Shown here piece by piece: positions 1-8,314 of a stretch of 64,000 nucleotides of DNA. The notes below the pieces were generated by a model. The model was not told the DNA's origin and ran no database searches. It saw only the letters and a program-made list of their open reading frames with translations. Position numbers and translations under genes: made by a program. Position 1 is the first letter of the stretch, and every line of letters starts with the position of its first letter. Location: NCBI RefSeq assembly GCF_030063135.1, contig NZ_JASISO010000033.1, positions 34,474 to 98,473 on the forward strand. Direction: 5' to 3'. The DNA is from Streptomyces sp. G-G2 (GTDB taxonomy: Bacteria > Actinomycetota > Actinomycetes > Streptomycetales > Streptomycetaceae).

Positions 1-168
1 CAGGGCCTCCTTGAAGACCTTGACGAACCACCGCTCCCCGGCGGGCAGCAGCAGATGGAGCACATTGATCACATGGGTGGCGGTGGGCTCGTCCGGTATC
101 CAGTGCAGCGGGGTGGTCCGCCAGTCGAAGGCCACCCGGCGCGGGGCGATCGCGTACGCCCCGCTCAC
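1..168 (-). CDS. Metal-dependent hydrolase (PF10118-like), partial at left edge
   Basis: Only the first 56 codons lie in the window; the rest runs off the left edge. The GTG start overlaps the TGA stop of the upstream hydrolase/SDR gene in a GTGA junction, which suggests translational coupling in one operon. The visible N-terminus contains 'FDWRTTPLHWIPDEP' and 'HVINVLHLLLPAGERWF', typical of the start of the predicted metal-dependent hydrolase family (PF10118/COG3687). No substrate is established for that family, so the physiological role stays open. It lies last in an operon with an M24-type peptidase and an EphD-like fusion. The family assignment comes from recognised segments only. Confidence 0.7.
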   Translation of the reverse strand, partial: MSGAYAIAPRRVAFDWRTTPLHWIPDEPTATHVINVLHLLLPAGERWFVKVFKEAL

Positions 169-1937
169 AACCGGGGCTCCAGCTTCGCGAAGGCCCGCAG
201 CGCGCCGGGCGCGAAGCGGGACATCCACAGGGCGCCCTTGGACTCGGGCGTCACCGGGACCACCGCCTGGTTCCTCACCACGGCCAGCAGGATCGCGTCG
301 GCGACCTTCTCCGGCGGGAAGTTGCGCAGCCCGTAGAGCCGTGAGGACTTCTGCTGGCGGCGCTTCTCCTCGGCCGCGTCCACCCCGGCGAACCGGGAGG
401 TGGCGGTGATGTTGGTGTTGACGATGCCGGGGCAGATCGCGGAGACCCCGATCGACTTGCCCGCCAGCTCGGCGCGCAGGCACTCGGACAGCATCAGGAC
501 CGCCGCTTTGGAGGTGCTGTAGGCGGGCAGGGTCTTGCTGGGCAGGTAGGCGGCGGCGGAGGCGGTGTTGACGATGTGTCCGCCCTGCCCGCGCTCGGCC
601 ATCTGCTTGCCGAAGATCCGGCAGCCGTGGATGACGCCCCACAGGTTCACGTCGAGGACCTTCTTCCAGTCCTCCGAGGTGGTCTCCAGGAAGGGCCCGG
701 ACAGGCCGATGCCCGCGTTGTTGACCAGCACGTCGACGATGCCGTACTCGGCGGCGACCTTCACCGCGAGCTTCTCCATCGCCTGCTCGTCACTGACGTC
801 CACGCATTCGCCCCAGGCCTGCGGGGCGCCCACCAGACGGGCCATCTCGGCCGTCCGGACGGCCCCTTCGCCGTCGCGGTCGACGGCCACCACCCGGGCG
901 CCCGCCTCGGCGAACGCGAAGGCGGTGGCCCGCCCGATGCCGCTGGCGGCGCCGGTGACCAGGACGAGCTGTCCGCCGAACCGGTCGGCGTGCCTGCCCG
1001 GGGCGCGGTGCTCCGGCACCCGGGTCGCGGGCTCCTCCCGCGCGGTGACGAACTCCCCGATCCACGCGGCCAGCTGGTCCGGCCGGGAGCGGGGTACCCA
1101 GTGCCGGGCGGGCAGCGTCCGGCGCAGCAGATCGGGGGCCCACCGCTCGATGTCGTCGTAGAGCCGCTCCGACAGGAACGCGTCCCCGGTCGGCGTGATC
1201 AGCTGGACGGGTACGTGCGCGTACGCGTCGGCGCGCGGGTGGCGCAGCCTCGCCCGGACGTTGTCCCGGTAGAGCCAGGCCCCGTGCGCCGCGTCCGAGG
1301 GCAGCGAGGCCGTCGGGTAGTCGTCGGCCGGAACCCCCTCCAGCCGCTCCAGGATCCTGGGCCACCGCTTGCCGAGCGGCCCGCGCCAGGCCAGCTCGGG
1401 CAGCACGGGGGTGTGCAGCATGTACACGTACCAGGACTTGACGCCCTGCCCCAGCAGCTGCGCGGCGCGACGCGGGGTCGGCCGGGTCATCCGCTTCTTG
1501 ATCCAGTGCCCGAAGTGGTCCAGGGACGGCCCCGACATCGACGTGAAGGAGGCGATCCGCCCCTCCGTACGCCGGACGGTCGCGAACTCCCAGCCCTGTA
1601 CGGAACCCCAGTCGTGCCCGACCACGTGCACCGGCCGGTCCGGGCTCACGGCGTCCGCCACCGCGAGGAAGTCATCGGTCAGCTTCTCCAGCGTGAACCC
1701 GCCGCGCAGGGGGACCGGCGCCGACGACTTGCCGTGCCCGCGCACGTCGTAGAGCACCACGTGGAAGTGCTCCGCCAACTGCTCGGCGACCGCCGTCCAG
1801 ACTTCCTTGGAGTCCGGGTACCCGTGCACCAGCACCACCGTCGGCCGGTCCGGCTCGCCCAGCTCCACGACGCACAGCTCGACCCCGCCGGTGCCGACCC
1901 GGCGCTCCCTCGCTCCTGCCAGTCGCATCTCGCTCAC
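165..1937 (-). CDS. EphD-like alpha/beta-hydrolase - short-chain dehydrogenase fusion
   Basis: This 590-residue protein carries two complete enzyme domains. Residues 1-300 form an alpha/beta-hydrolase of the epoxide hydrolase/dehalogenase type: oxyanion-hole HGYP near residue 38, nucleophile Asp109 in 'GHDWGS', and a candidate catalytic His near 279. Residues 320-590 form a short-chain dehydrogenase with the NAD(P) motif TGAASGIG (329-336), NNAG near 406, and Ser460-Tyr473-Lys477. Both active sites look intact. The arrangement matches mycobacterial EphD (epoxide hydrolase plus SDR), implicated in modifying oxygenated lipids; a lipid or xenobiotic substrate is therefore inferred. The GTG start overlaps the stop of the M24 gene by 4 bp. 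An ATG three codons downstream is an alternative start. Confidence 0.88.
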   Translation of the reverse strand: MSEMRLAGARERRVGTGGVELCVVELGEPDRPTVVLVHGYPDSKEVWTAVAEQLAEHFHVVLYDVRGHGKSSAPVPLRGGFTLEKLTDDFLAVADAVSPDRPVHVVGHDWGSVQGWEFATVRRTEGRIASFTSMSGPSLDHFGHWIKKRMTRPTPRRAAQLLGQGVKSWYVYMLHTPVLPELAWRGPLGKRWPRILERLEGVPADDYPTASLPSDAAHGAWLYRDNVRARLRHPRADAYAHVPVQLITPTGDAFLSERLYDDIERWAPDLLRRTLPARHWVPRSRPDQLAAWIGEFVTAREEPATRVPEHRAPGRHADRFGGQLVLVTGAASGIGRATAFAFAEAGARVVAVDRDGEGAVRTAEMARLVGAPQAWGECVDVSDEQAMEKLAVKVAAEYGIVDVLVNNAGIGLSGPFLETTSEDWKKVLDVNLWGVIHGCRIFGKQMAERGQGGHIVNTASAAAYLPSKTLPAYSTSKAAVLMLSECLRAELAGKSIGVSAICPGIVNTNITATSRFAGVDAAEEKRRQQKSSRLYGLRNFPPEKVADAILLAVVRNQAVVPVTPESKGALWMSRFAPGALRAFAKLEPRL

Positions 1938-2806
1938 GCCGCCCTCTCCTCCGCCCAGCGCCGCACGTGCGGCAGATCGTCATCAAGCCAGAACGCGCTC
2001 TCCTCGGGATCCCGGGAGTCGGTGACGACCAGGATCTCCTCGAACTTCGCGCCGGTGCCCCGGAACCCCAGGTGCGGCTCCACCGCCCACAGACCGGGCT
2101 GCGGCGGATGGTCGGAGAAGCCGTAGGGGCTCCACAACGGGGACCATCCTTCACGGTGCCCGTGCAGGACGTCACCGGCCAGCCCCTTCAGGGCCTGGGT
2201 GCCGAAACCGAAGGCGGTCGGCGACCAGCGCCGCTCGGCGACCCGGTCCACCTTGTGGGCGATCACGCCGAAGGGATAGGCGCGGTGCCGGTTGGCGTAC
2301 CCCTGCCGGATCATCAGCCGCTCGACGTCCTCGTAGATGTCGCGCAGCGAACGCCGCGCGCGCACCTGTTCCAGGATCAGCTCGCGGTGCGCCCGGAGAT
2401 CGGCGAGCAGCCGGTCGTGCACGGGGTTGAGCCCGAGACAGCCGGAGTACCCGATGTCGGCCGTGTACCCCTTGTAGACGGGCGCCATGTCGAGGATGAA
2501 CGGCATCCCCGGCTCCAGCTTCCGGTTCGTGGGGAAGAACTGGAGCGGTATCCGGAAGTTTACGAACGCCGTCCGGTCCCCGAACCAGGCGAACGGCAGG
2601 TGGAACCAGTCCCGCACCCCGCGCTCGCGCAGCCACTCGCGCTGCATCCGCGCCGCCTCGCGCTCGGTCACCCCCGGCCGCAGCTGCGCCGCGACCGCCT
2701 CCGCGCATGCGTAGGACAGGCGCTGTACTTCCCTGAAACCGTCGAGGTCGGCGGCCCCTCGGCCGACCGCTCCCGCGGTGCCCCGTCGCTTGGTGTCCCC
2801 TGCCAT
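1934..2806 (-). CDS. M24-family (aminopeptidase P-like) metallohydrolase
   Basis: The protein has the pita-bread M24 fold in abbreviated form. Candidate metal ligands are all visible: Asp in 'ILDMAP', Asp in 'YTADIGYSG', His in 'VIAHKVDR', Glu in 'WAVEPHLGF' and Glu in 'AKFEEILVV'. It could therefore be an active dinuclear metalloenzyme, although it has diverged from true Xaa-Pro aminopeptidases and the substrate is unknown. I chose the ATG that gives MAGDTKRRG (290 residues); an open frame continues 20 codons upstream, but that stretch covers the presumed promoter. It is the first gene of the operon with the EphD-like fusion and the metal-dependent hydrolase. A near-perfect palindrome lies about 40 bp upstream. 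Confidence 0.82.
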   Translation of the reverse strand: MAGDTKRRGTAGAVGRGAADLDGFREVQRLSYACAEAVAAQLRPGVTEREAARMQREWLRERGVRDWFHLPFAWFGDRTAFVNFRIPLQFFPTNRKLEPGMPFILDMAPVYKGYTADIGYSGCLGLNPVHDRLLADLRAHRELILEQVRARRSLRDIYEDVERLMIRQGYANRHRAYPFGVIAHKVDRVAERRWSPTAFGFGTQALKGLAGDVLHGHREGWSPLWSPYGFSDHPPQPGLWAVEPHLGFRGTGAKFEEILVVTDSRDPEESAFWLDDDLPHVRRWAEERAA

Positions 2807-2844
2807 GCCAGCCGTCCGTCCGTGTAGCCGTACGCGTCCGTAAC

Positions 2845-2866
2845 TTGACACTGATGAATGTGACAA
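2845..2866. promoter_or_regulatory. Candidate operator TTGACAC-N8-GTGACAA
   Basis: The arms TTGACAC and GTGACAA are inverted repeats with one mismatch, separated by 8 bp. They sit just upstream of the chosen start of the M24 gene, in the divergent spacer before the ABC exporter. The symmetry and position suggest the site of a dimeric repressor, but no regulator gene is adjacent, so which factor binds is unknown. Confidence 0.4.
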
Positions 2867-3029
2867 TGCTTGGAGATCACGTCAAGGGCCGTGCACCGAC
2901 CTGTGGAAAAGTTCTGGGATGTGGATACTCGCGTCAGCCTTCCGGCAGGGCCCGTACGCCTGAAGGCGGAGACAGGAGCACGCTCCAGGTCTGACGATCC
3001 GCGCGGCCCCGCGCACTAACGTCGCTTCC

Positions 3030-4001
3030 GTGACTGTCATCGCGACCGAAAGCCTGAGCAAGCGGTACCCCCGAGTGACCGCCCTCGACCGGCTCTCCCT
3101 GGACATCGGGCCCGGCGTAACCGGACTCGTGGGCGCCAACGGAGCCGGCAAGTCCACGCTGATCAAGATTCTGCTGGGACTGTCCCCCGCCACCGAGGGC
3201 CGTGCCGCCGTGCTCGGGCTCGACGTCGCCACGCATGGCGGTGCCATCCGTGAACGCGTCGGCTACATGCCCGAACACGACTGCCTGCCACCCGACGTCT
3301 CGGCCACTGAGTTCGTCGTGCACATGGCCCGCATGTCGGGGCTGCCGCCGACCGCCGCCCGTGAGCGGACCGCCGACACCCTGCGCCACGTCGGGCTCTA
3401 CGAAGAGCGCTACCGGCCCATCGGCGGCTACTCCACCGGCATGAAGCAGCGCGTCAAGCTGGCCCAGGCGCTGGTGCACGACCCCCAGCTGGTCCTCCTC
3501 GACGAGCCCACCAACGGCCTCGACCCGGTCGGCCGCGACGAGATGCTCGACCTGATCCGCCGCGTCCACACCGACTTCGGGATCTCCGTCCTGGTCACCT
3601 CCCACCTCCTCGGAGAGCTGGAGCGGACCTGCGACCACGTGGTCGTCATCGACGGCGGCACGCTGCTGCGCTCCAGTTCCACCAGCGACTTCACCCAGAC
3701 CACCGCGACCCTCGCCGTGGAGGTCACCGACACCGAGACCCACCCCGACGGGACCGCCACCCTGCGCAAGGCGCTCACCGAGGCGGGCCTCACGCTCCAC
3801 GCGGGCGAGGAGCAGGGGCTGCCCGGCGCGGGTCACATCCTGCTCGTCGAGGCCACCGGCGAGGAGACCAACGACGCCATCCGCGACATCGTGGCCGGTC
3901 TCGGCCTCGGCCTGGTCCGCATGGAGCAGCGCCGCCACCACATCGCGGAGGTCTTCCGCGACCACGACCAGCAGAAGGGAGCCGGTTCCGATGGCGCCTG
4001 A
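3030..4001 (+). CDS. ABC transporter ATP-binding protein (first of pair)
   Basis: This is a 323-residue ABC ATPase. Walker A is 'GANGAGKST' near residue 35, the signature is 'YSTGMKQRV' near 134, and Walker B is 'LVLLDEPTNGLDP' near 154. A C-terminal extension of about 100 residues resembles the DUF4162-like tail of DrrA/Nat-type exporter ATPases. It would hydrolyse ATP on the cytoplasmic face and drive the permease encoded next, with which it overlaps by 11 bp. The start is a GTG. The layout ATPase-permease-ATPase-permease suggests one exporter with two different ATPases and two different permeases, or two closely linked ones. The substrate cannot be read from sequence. Confidence 0.93.
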   Translation: MTVIATESLSKRYPRVTALDRLSLDIGPGVTGLVGANGAGKSTLIKILLGLSPATEGRAAVLGLDVATHGGAIRERVGYMPEHDCLPPDVSATEFVVHMARMSGLPPTAARERTADTLRHVGLYEERYRPIGGYSTGMKQRVKLAQALVHDPQLVLLDEPTNGLDPVGRDEMLDLIRRVHTDFGISVLVTSHLLGELERTCDHVVVIDGGTLLRSSSTSDFTQTTATLAVEVTDTETHPDGTATLRKALTEAGLTLHAGEEQGLPGAGHILLVEATGEETNDAIRDIVAGLGLGLVRMEQRRHHIAEVFRDHDQQKGAGSDGA

Positions 4002-4878
4002 CACCTCGACCCAGATCCACAACATCGGCTACCGGTCCTACGAGGGCTCCCGGCTCGGCCGCGCGTACGCGCGCACGTCGCTGTACTCGCAGTCCCTGCG
4101 GGGTTCCTACGGGCTCGGCCGCTCCGCCAAGTCCAAGGTCCTCCCGATGATCCTCTTCGCGGTGATGTGCATTCCCGCGCTGATCATCGTCGCGGTCGCG
4201 ATCGCGGTGCCGGGCAATACCGACCTGCCGATCAAGTACACGACGTACGCCCTCACCACTCAGGTGATCATCGGGCTGTACCTCGCGTCGCAGGCCCCGC
4301 AGTCGGTCTCCCGGGACCTGCGCTTCAAGACGGTCCCGCTGTACTTCTCGCGGCCCATCGAGCGCGTCGACTACGTCCTCGCGAAATTCGCGGCGATGGC
4401 CTCCGCGCTCTTCATCCTCACGGCCGTCCCGCTGCTGATCATGTTCATCGGCGCGCTGCTGGCCAAGTTCGACTTCGCCCACCAGGCGAAGGGATTCGGG
4501 CAGGGTCTGGTGTCCGTACTGCTGCTTTCGCTGCTGTTCGCCGGTCTCGGACTGGTCATGGCAGCGCTCACCCCGCGGCGCGGGTTCGGCGTCGCCGCCG
4601 TCATCGGGATGCTGATCATCCCCTACGGCGCCGTCACCGCGGTGCAGGCCGTCGCCTACAACACCGGTTCCACGGACGCCATCCAGTGGATGGGGCTGTT
4701 CTCCCCGATCACCCTCATCGACGGCGTGCAGACCGCGTTCCTCGGCGGCGCCTCGGCCTTCCCCGGCAACGAAGGACCCACGGCGGGCATCGGCTTCGTC
4801 TACCTGTTGGTCGTACTTGGCCTCATCGCCGGCTCCTACGCCGCGCTGATGGCCCGCTACCGGAAGGCCGGGCTGTGA
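3991..4878 (+). CDS. ABC transporter permease (first of pair)
   Basis: This 295-residue integral membrane protein has about six hydrophobic segments and a hydrophilic N-terminus ('NIGYRSYEGSRLGRAYA'). The repeated 'YEG' entry is typical of ABC-2-type permeases that partner DrrA/NatA-like ATPases. It should form the transmembrane path of the exporter. Its start lies inside the end of the first ATPase gene and its stop overlaps the GTG of the second ATPase (GTGA), so the genes are tightly coupled. The substrate is unknown. Confidence 0.9.
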   Translation: MAPDTSTQIHNIGYRSYEGSRLGRAYARTSLYSQSLRGSYGLGRSAKSKVLPMILFAVMCIPALIIVAVAIAVPGNTDLPIKYTTYALTTQVIIGLYLASQAPQSVSRDLRFKTVPLYFSRPIERVDYVLAKFAAMASALFILTAVPLLIMFIGALLAKFDFAHQAKGFGQGLVSVLLLSLLFAGLGLVMAALTPRRGFGVAAVIGMLIIPYGAVTAVQAVAYNTGSTDAIQWMGLFSPITLIDGVQTAFLGGASAFPGNEGPTAGIGFVYLLVVLGLIAGSYAALMARYRKAGL

Positions 4879-5786
4879 GCATCATCGACATCGACCACAC
4901 CTCCCGTTGGTTCGGGAACGTCGTCGCCGTGAACGACGTGACCATGCGCATCGGTCCCGGCGTGACCGGGCTGCTGGGCCCCAACGGCGCCGGGAAGTCC
5001 ACCCTCATCAACATGATGGGCGGCTTCCTCGCCCCGTCCACCGGCACTGTCACCCTCGACGGCGCACCGATCTGGCGCAACGAGCAGATCTACAAGAACG
5101 TCGGTGTCGTGCCCGAGCGCGAGGCCATGTACGACTTCCTCACCGGCCGCGAGTTCGTCGTCGCCAACGCCGAACTGCACGGCCTGGACGACGCGGCCGC
5201 CCAGCGGGCCCTGGCCACCGTCGAGATGGAGTCCGCCCAGGACCGCAAGATCTCGACGTACTCCAAGGGCATGCGCCAGCGCGTGAAGATGGCGTCCGCC
5301 CTCGTCCACGACCCGTCGGTCCTGCTCCTCGACGAGCCCTTCAACGGCATGGACCCCCGTCAGCGCATGCAGCTCATGGAGCTGCTGCGGCGCATGGGCC
5401 ACGAGGGCCGCACCGTCCTCTTCTCCTCCCACATCCTGGAGGAGGTCGAACAGCTCGCCTCCCACATCGAGGTCGTCGTCGCCGGCCGGCACGCCGCCTC
5501 CGGCGACTTCCGCAAGATCCGCCGTCTGATGACGGACCGCCCGCACCGCTACCTGGTCCGTTCCTCCGACGACCGGGCGCTCGCCGCGGCCCTGATCGCC
5601 GACCCGTCCACGGCCGGGATCGAGGTCGACCTCAAGGAGGGCGCCCTGCGCATCCAGGCCGTCGACTTCGGGCGCTTCACCGAGCTGCTGCCGCGGGTCG
5701 CCCGTGAACACGGCATCCGACTGATGACGGTCTCGCCCTCCGACGAGTCCCTCGAATCGGTCTTCTCCTACCTCGTCGCGGCCTGA
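4875..5786 (+). CDS. ABC transporter ATP-binding protein (second of pair)
   Basis: The GTG start overlaps the stop of the upstream permease by 4 bp. The 303-residue ATPase has Walker A 'GPNGAGKST' near residue 35, signature 'YSKGMRQRV' near 128, Walker B 'VLLLDEPFNGMDP' near 148, and the switch His in 'LFSSHILEEVEQ'. A C-terminal extension follows the nucleotide-binding domain. It is clearly paralogous to the first ATPase of the operon. Together they could form a heterodimeric motor, or each may serve its own permease. An open frame extends far upstream in the same phase, but that is only high-GC read-through inside the permease gene. Confidence 0.92.
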   Translation: MSIIDIDHTSRWFGNVVAVNDVTMRIGPGVTGLLGPNGAGKSTLINMMGGFLAPSTGTVTLDGAPIWRNEQIYKNVGVVPEREAMYDFLTGREFVVANAELHGLDDAAAQRALATVEMESAQDRKISTYSKGMRQRVKMASALVHDPSVLLLDEPFNGMDPRQRMQLMELLRRMGHEGRTVLFSSHILEEVEQLASHIEVVVAGRHAASGDFRKIRRLMTDRPHRYLVRSSDDRALAAALIADPSTAGIEVDLKEGALRIQAVDFGRFTELLPRVAREHGIRLMTVSPSDESLESVFSYLVAA

Positions 5787-5802
5787 AAGGAGCTGGCACC
5801 CG

Positions 5803-6522
5803 ATGTACAACCCCACCGTTGCCCGGCTCACCTACCGAGCCCTGCTCGGCCGCCGCCGCGCGCTGATCCTCTTCGCGCTGCCCGCCCTGCTGATCGTCAT
5901 CTCCATCGCCGTCCGCTCCTTCACGGGGGTGGACGACAAGGTCGCGGCCGACCTGCTCGGCGGCTTCGGCCTCGCCACGATGGTGCCGCTGATCGGCGTC
6001 ATCGCCGGTACCGGTGCGATCGGCCCGGAGATCGACGACGGCTCGATCGTCTATCTGCTCGCCAAGCCGGTGAAGCGGCCCACGATCATCATGACCAAGC
6101 TGATCGTGGCGATCGCCGTCACCATGGCCTTCTCCGCGATCCCCACCCTGATCGCCGGGTTCATCCTCAACGGCAACGGCCAGCAGATCGCCGTCGCCTA
6201 CACCGTTGCCGCGCTCGCCGCCTCGATCGCCTACAGCGCGCTGTTCCTGCTGCTCGGCACCGTCAGCAGGCACGCGGTCGTCTTCGGCCTGGTCTACGCC
6301 CTGATCTGGGAATCGCTCTTCGGCAGCCTGGTCTCCGGCGCCAAGACCCTGAGCGTCCAGCAGTGGGCGCTGGCCCTGGCCGAGAAGGTGAGTGGTCCCG
6401 GGTTCGTCGACTCCTCCGTCTCCCTGCCCACCGCGGTCACCCTGCTCGCCGTCGTCACCGTCGGCGCCACCCTCTACGCGGGCCAGAAGCTGCGCCGTCT
6501 GACCCTGGCGGGCGAGGAGTAG
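5803..6522 (+). CDS. ABC transporter permease (second of pair)
   Basis: This 239-residue membrane protein with about six predicted helices resembles ABC-2 permeases of the NosY/CcmB-like class. It follows the second ATPase by 16 bp, with a good ribosome site (AAGGAG) before its ATG. It is shorter than the first permease and differs from it, so the operon encodes two distinct membrane subunits. A strong hairpin 29 bp after the stop ends the operon. The cargo is not identifiable from sequence. Confidence 0.9.
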   Translation: MYNPTVARLTYRALLGRRRALILFALPALLIVISIAVRSFTGVDDKVAADLLGGFGLATMVPLIGVIAGTGAIGPEIDDGSIVYLLAKPVKRPTIIMTKLIVAIAVTMAFSAIPTLIAGFILNGNGQQIAVAYTVAALAASIAYSALFLLLGTVSRHAVVFGLVYALIWESLFGSLVSGAKTLSVQQWALALAEKVSGPGFVDSSVSLPTAVTLLAVVTVGATLYAGQKLRRLTLAGEE

Positions 6523-6550
6523 GAACCGCCGCCACCAGCACGACGATCCA

Positions 6551-6586
6551 CGTGCCCCGCCCGGCCCACATGCCAGGCGGGGCACG
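6551..6586 (+). terminator. Hairpin terminator after ABC exporter operon
   Basis: An 11-bp perfect stem (CGTGCCCCGCC / GGCGGGGCACG) with a 14-nt loop lies between the last permease stop and the rhomboid-like gene. There is no long T-run, as is usual for terminators in this genus. Confidence 0.7.
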
Positions 6587-6609
6587 GCTTTGCGCGTCAT
6601 GATCGGGGC

Positions 6610-7341
6610 ATGCTGCCGCACACCGAGCCCGAGCCCTCCAGGCCTTTGCGGTCCTGGATACGGGCCTCGCCCGGCACTCACATCTGGTTGCTGATCATTG
6701 CCGTCACCAGCGTGATCGTGGCCCTCGCCCCCGAAGGGGTCGACCACTTCCTCTTCCACCGCAACAGCAGCAACATCCAGCAGCTCGTCAAGCACCCCTT
6801 CCAGGCGCTGGTGGGCAGCGCCTTCTGGATCGAGAACCCGGCTTCGCTGGCCCTGTACGCCGTGCTGTTCGAGGTGTTCCACGCCTCGGTGGAACGCTGG
6901 CTCGGCACCGTGCGCTGGCTGGCGATCGTCGCGAGCGCCCATGTCGTCGCCACCCTGATCAGCCAGCGGCTCGTCCTCGCCGCGATCCAGGACCACCGGG
7001 CGCCGCGCAGCATGGCGCACGTGGTCGACATCGGCGTCAGCTATGGCCTCGCCGCTGCCGTCGGAGTCCTCACCTACCGGCTGCCGAACCCCTGGCGGTG
7101 GTTCTACCTCGCCGGAGCCGTCGCCTTCTTCGGCATCCCGCTGGCCACTGGAGGGACCTTCACGGACGCGGGCCACGCCATCGCGCTCTCCATCGGCCTG
7201 CTGGCCTGGCCGCTCACCCGCCACCCGCACCCCCATCACCACGAGTACGACGAGCACTACGGACAGGACGACGAGCACTACGGACAGGACCACGAGCACC
7301 ACGGACAGGACCACGATGGTCATGTTTCACGTGAAACGTGA
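6610..7341 (+). CDS. Rhomboid-like membrane protein with His/Asp-rich tail
   Basis: This 243-residue protein has about six hydrophobic helices and resembles the rhomboid-like fold seen in actinobacterial proteins. The canonical GxSG serine motif is not obvious, so proteolytic activity is doubtful. The segment 'FHASVERWLG' corresponds to the rhomboid region holding a conserved Glu/Arg. The C-terminal 40 residues are a degenerate repeat of 'DEHYGQD' / 'DHEHHGQD', rich in His, Asp and Tyr. This tail is probably metal-binding and cytoplasmic, by inference. The last five codons (VSRET) are themselves a parS site, so the protein terminus is set by a chromosome-segregation element. Confidence 0.75.
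   Translation: MLPHTEPEPSRPLRSWIRASPGTHIWLLIIAVTSVIVALAPEGVDHFLFHRNSSNIQQLVKHPFQALVGSAFWIENPASLALYAVLFEVFHASVERWLGTVRWLAIVASAHVVATLISQRLVLAAIQDHRAPRSMAHVVDIGVSYGLAAAVGVLTYRLPNPWRWFYLAGAVAFFGIPLATGGTFTDAGHAIALSIGLLAWPLTRHPHPHHHEYDEHYGQDDEHYGQDHEHHGQDHDGHVSRET
7323..7338. promoter_or_regulatory. parS site (ParB binding), copy 1
   Basis: The 14-bp core GTTTCACGTGAAAC is perfect; the outer base pair is T/G rather than T/A. It lies at the very 3' end of the rhomboid-like gene and encodes VSRET before the stop. This is the consensus ParB nucleation site known in Streptomyces and most bacteria. Confidence 0.92.
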
Positions 7342-7501
7342 CGAGGGCCGTCCCGCGGCGGGCCGAGCGAAATTCGCTGGTAAGGGCCTCGGCACGGGGG
7401 CAGAGTGAGGGGTGCGGGGAGCAACAAAAAGGTCGGGGGCGGCCACTTCGAGCGCGCCTCGCGGCGCGGGCCGTCCCGGACCTTCCCTCAGATCGTCGCG
7501 C

Positions 7502-8314
7502 TCAGGCGGCGCCGAGCAGACGCTCCAGCACCACGGCGATCCCGTCGGCCTGGTTCGACGTCGTCACCTCGTCGGCCACCGCCTTCAGCTCCGCATGAGC
7601 GTTGGCCATGGCCACACCGTGCGCGGCCCATCCGAACATCGGGATGTCGTTGGGCATGTCTCCGAAGGCGATCGTCTCCGCCGCCTTCACCCCCAGCCGA
7701 CGCGCGGCCAGCGACAGGCCGGTGGCCTTGCTCAGCCCGAGCGGCAGGATCTCCACGACACCCGGCCCGGCCATCACCACGTCCACCAGGCTGCCCACCG
7801 TAGCCCGCGCCACCTGGACGAGTTCGTCGTCGTCGAGCCCCGGGTGCTGGATGTAGAGCTTGTTCAGCGGAGCCGTCCAGAGCGCGGCGGTGTCCTGCAG
7901 GTACACCGCGGGCAGGCCCTCCTGCACCCGGTAACCCGGGCCGAAGAGCACCTCCCCGTCTATCCCGTCGCGGCTCGCCGCGAGGGCCAGCGGTCCGACC
8001 TCGGCCTCGATCTTGGAGAGCGCGAGACCTGCGAGCTGCCGGTCCAGCGTCACCGAGGTGAGCAGCCGGCGCGATCCGGCGTCGTAGAGCTGAGCACCCT
8101 GCCCGCACACCGCGATCCCCTTGTAGCCGAGGTCGTCCAGCACGTGCCGGGTCCAGGGCACGGACCGGCCGGTGACGATGATGTGCGCCGCACCCGCCGC
8201 GGTCGCCGCGATCAGTGCTTCGCGGGTGCGCTCCGAGACCGTGTCGTCGTCACGCAGGAGCGTGCCGTCGAGATCGGTCGCGACGAGCTTGTACGGGAAG
8301 GGTGCCGCGCTCAC
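7502..8314 (-). CDS. HAD-superfamily phosphatase (Cof type)
   Basis: This 270-residue protein belongs to the Cof/YbiV-type haloacid dehalogenase phosphatases. Motif I is 'DLDGTLL' with nucleophile Asp14 and general acid Asp16, motif III Lys is in 'LSKATGL', and motif IV is 'GDMPNDIPMF'. Such enzymes dephosphorylate sugar phosphates or cofactors with Mg2+; specificity cannot be assigned here. The GTG start overlaps the serS stop by 4 bp, so it is translationally coupled to seryl-tRNA synthetase, an arrangement I recall as common in Streptomyces. The gene is convergent with the rhomboid-like gene. Confidence 0.92.
   Translation of the reverse strand: MSAAPFPYKLVATDLDGTLLRDDDTVSERTREALIAATAAGAAHIIVTGRSVPWTRHVLDDLGYKGIAVCGQGAQLYDAGSRRLLTSVTLDRQLAGLALSKIEAEVGPLALAASRDGIDGEVLFGPGYRVQEGLPAVYLQDTAALWTAPLNKLYIQHPGLDDDELVQVARATVGSLVDVVMAGPGVVEILPLGLSKATGLSLAARRLGVKAAETIAFGDMPNDIPMFGWAAHGVAMANAHAELKAVADEVTTSNQADGIAVVLERLLGAA

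Noticed and set aside
576..2126. Long antisense open frames over several kilobases (also near 9825-12569 and 54754-57075)
   Set aside because: They are mirror frames produced by GC-rich third positions of real genes and lack domain homology.
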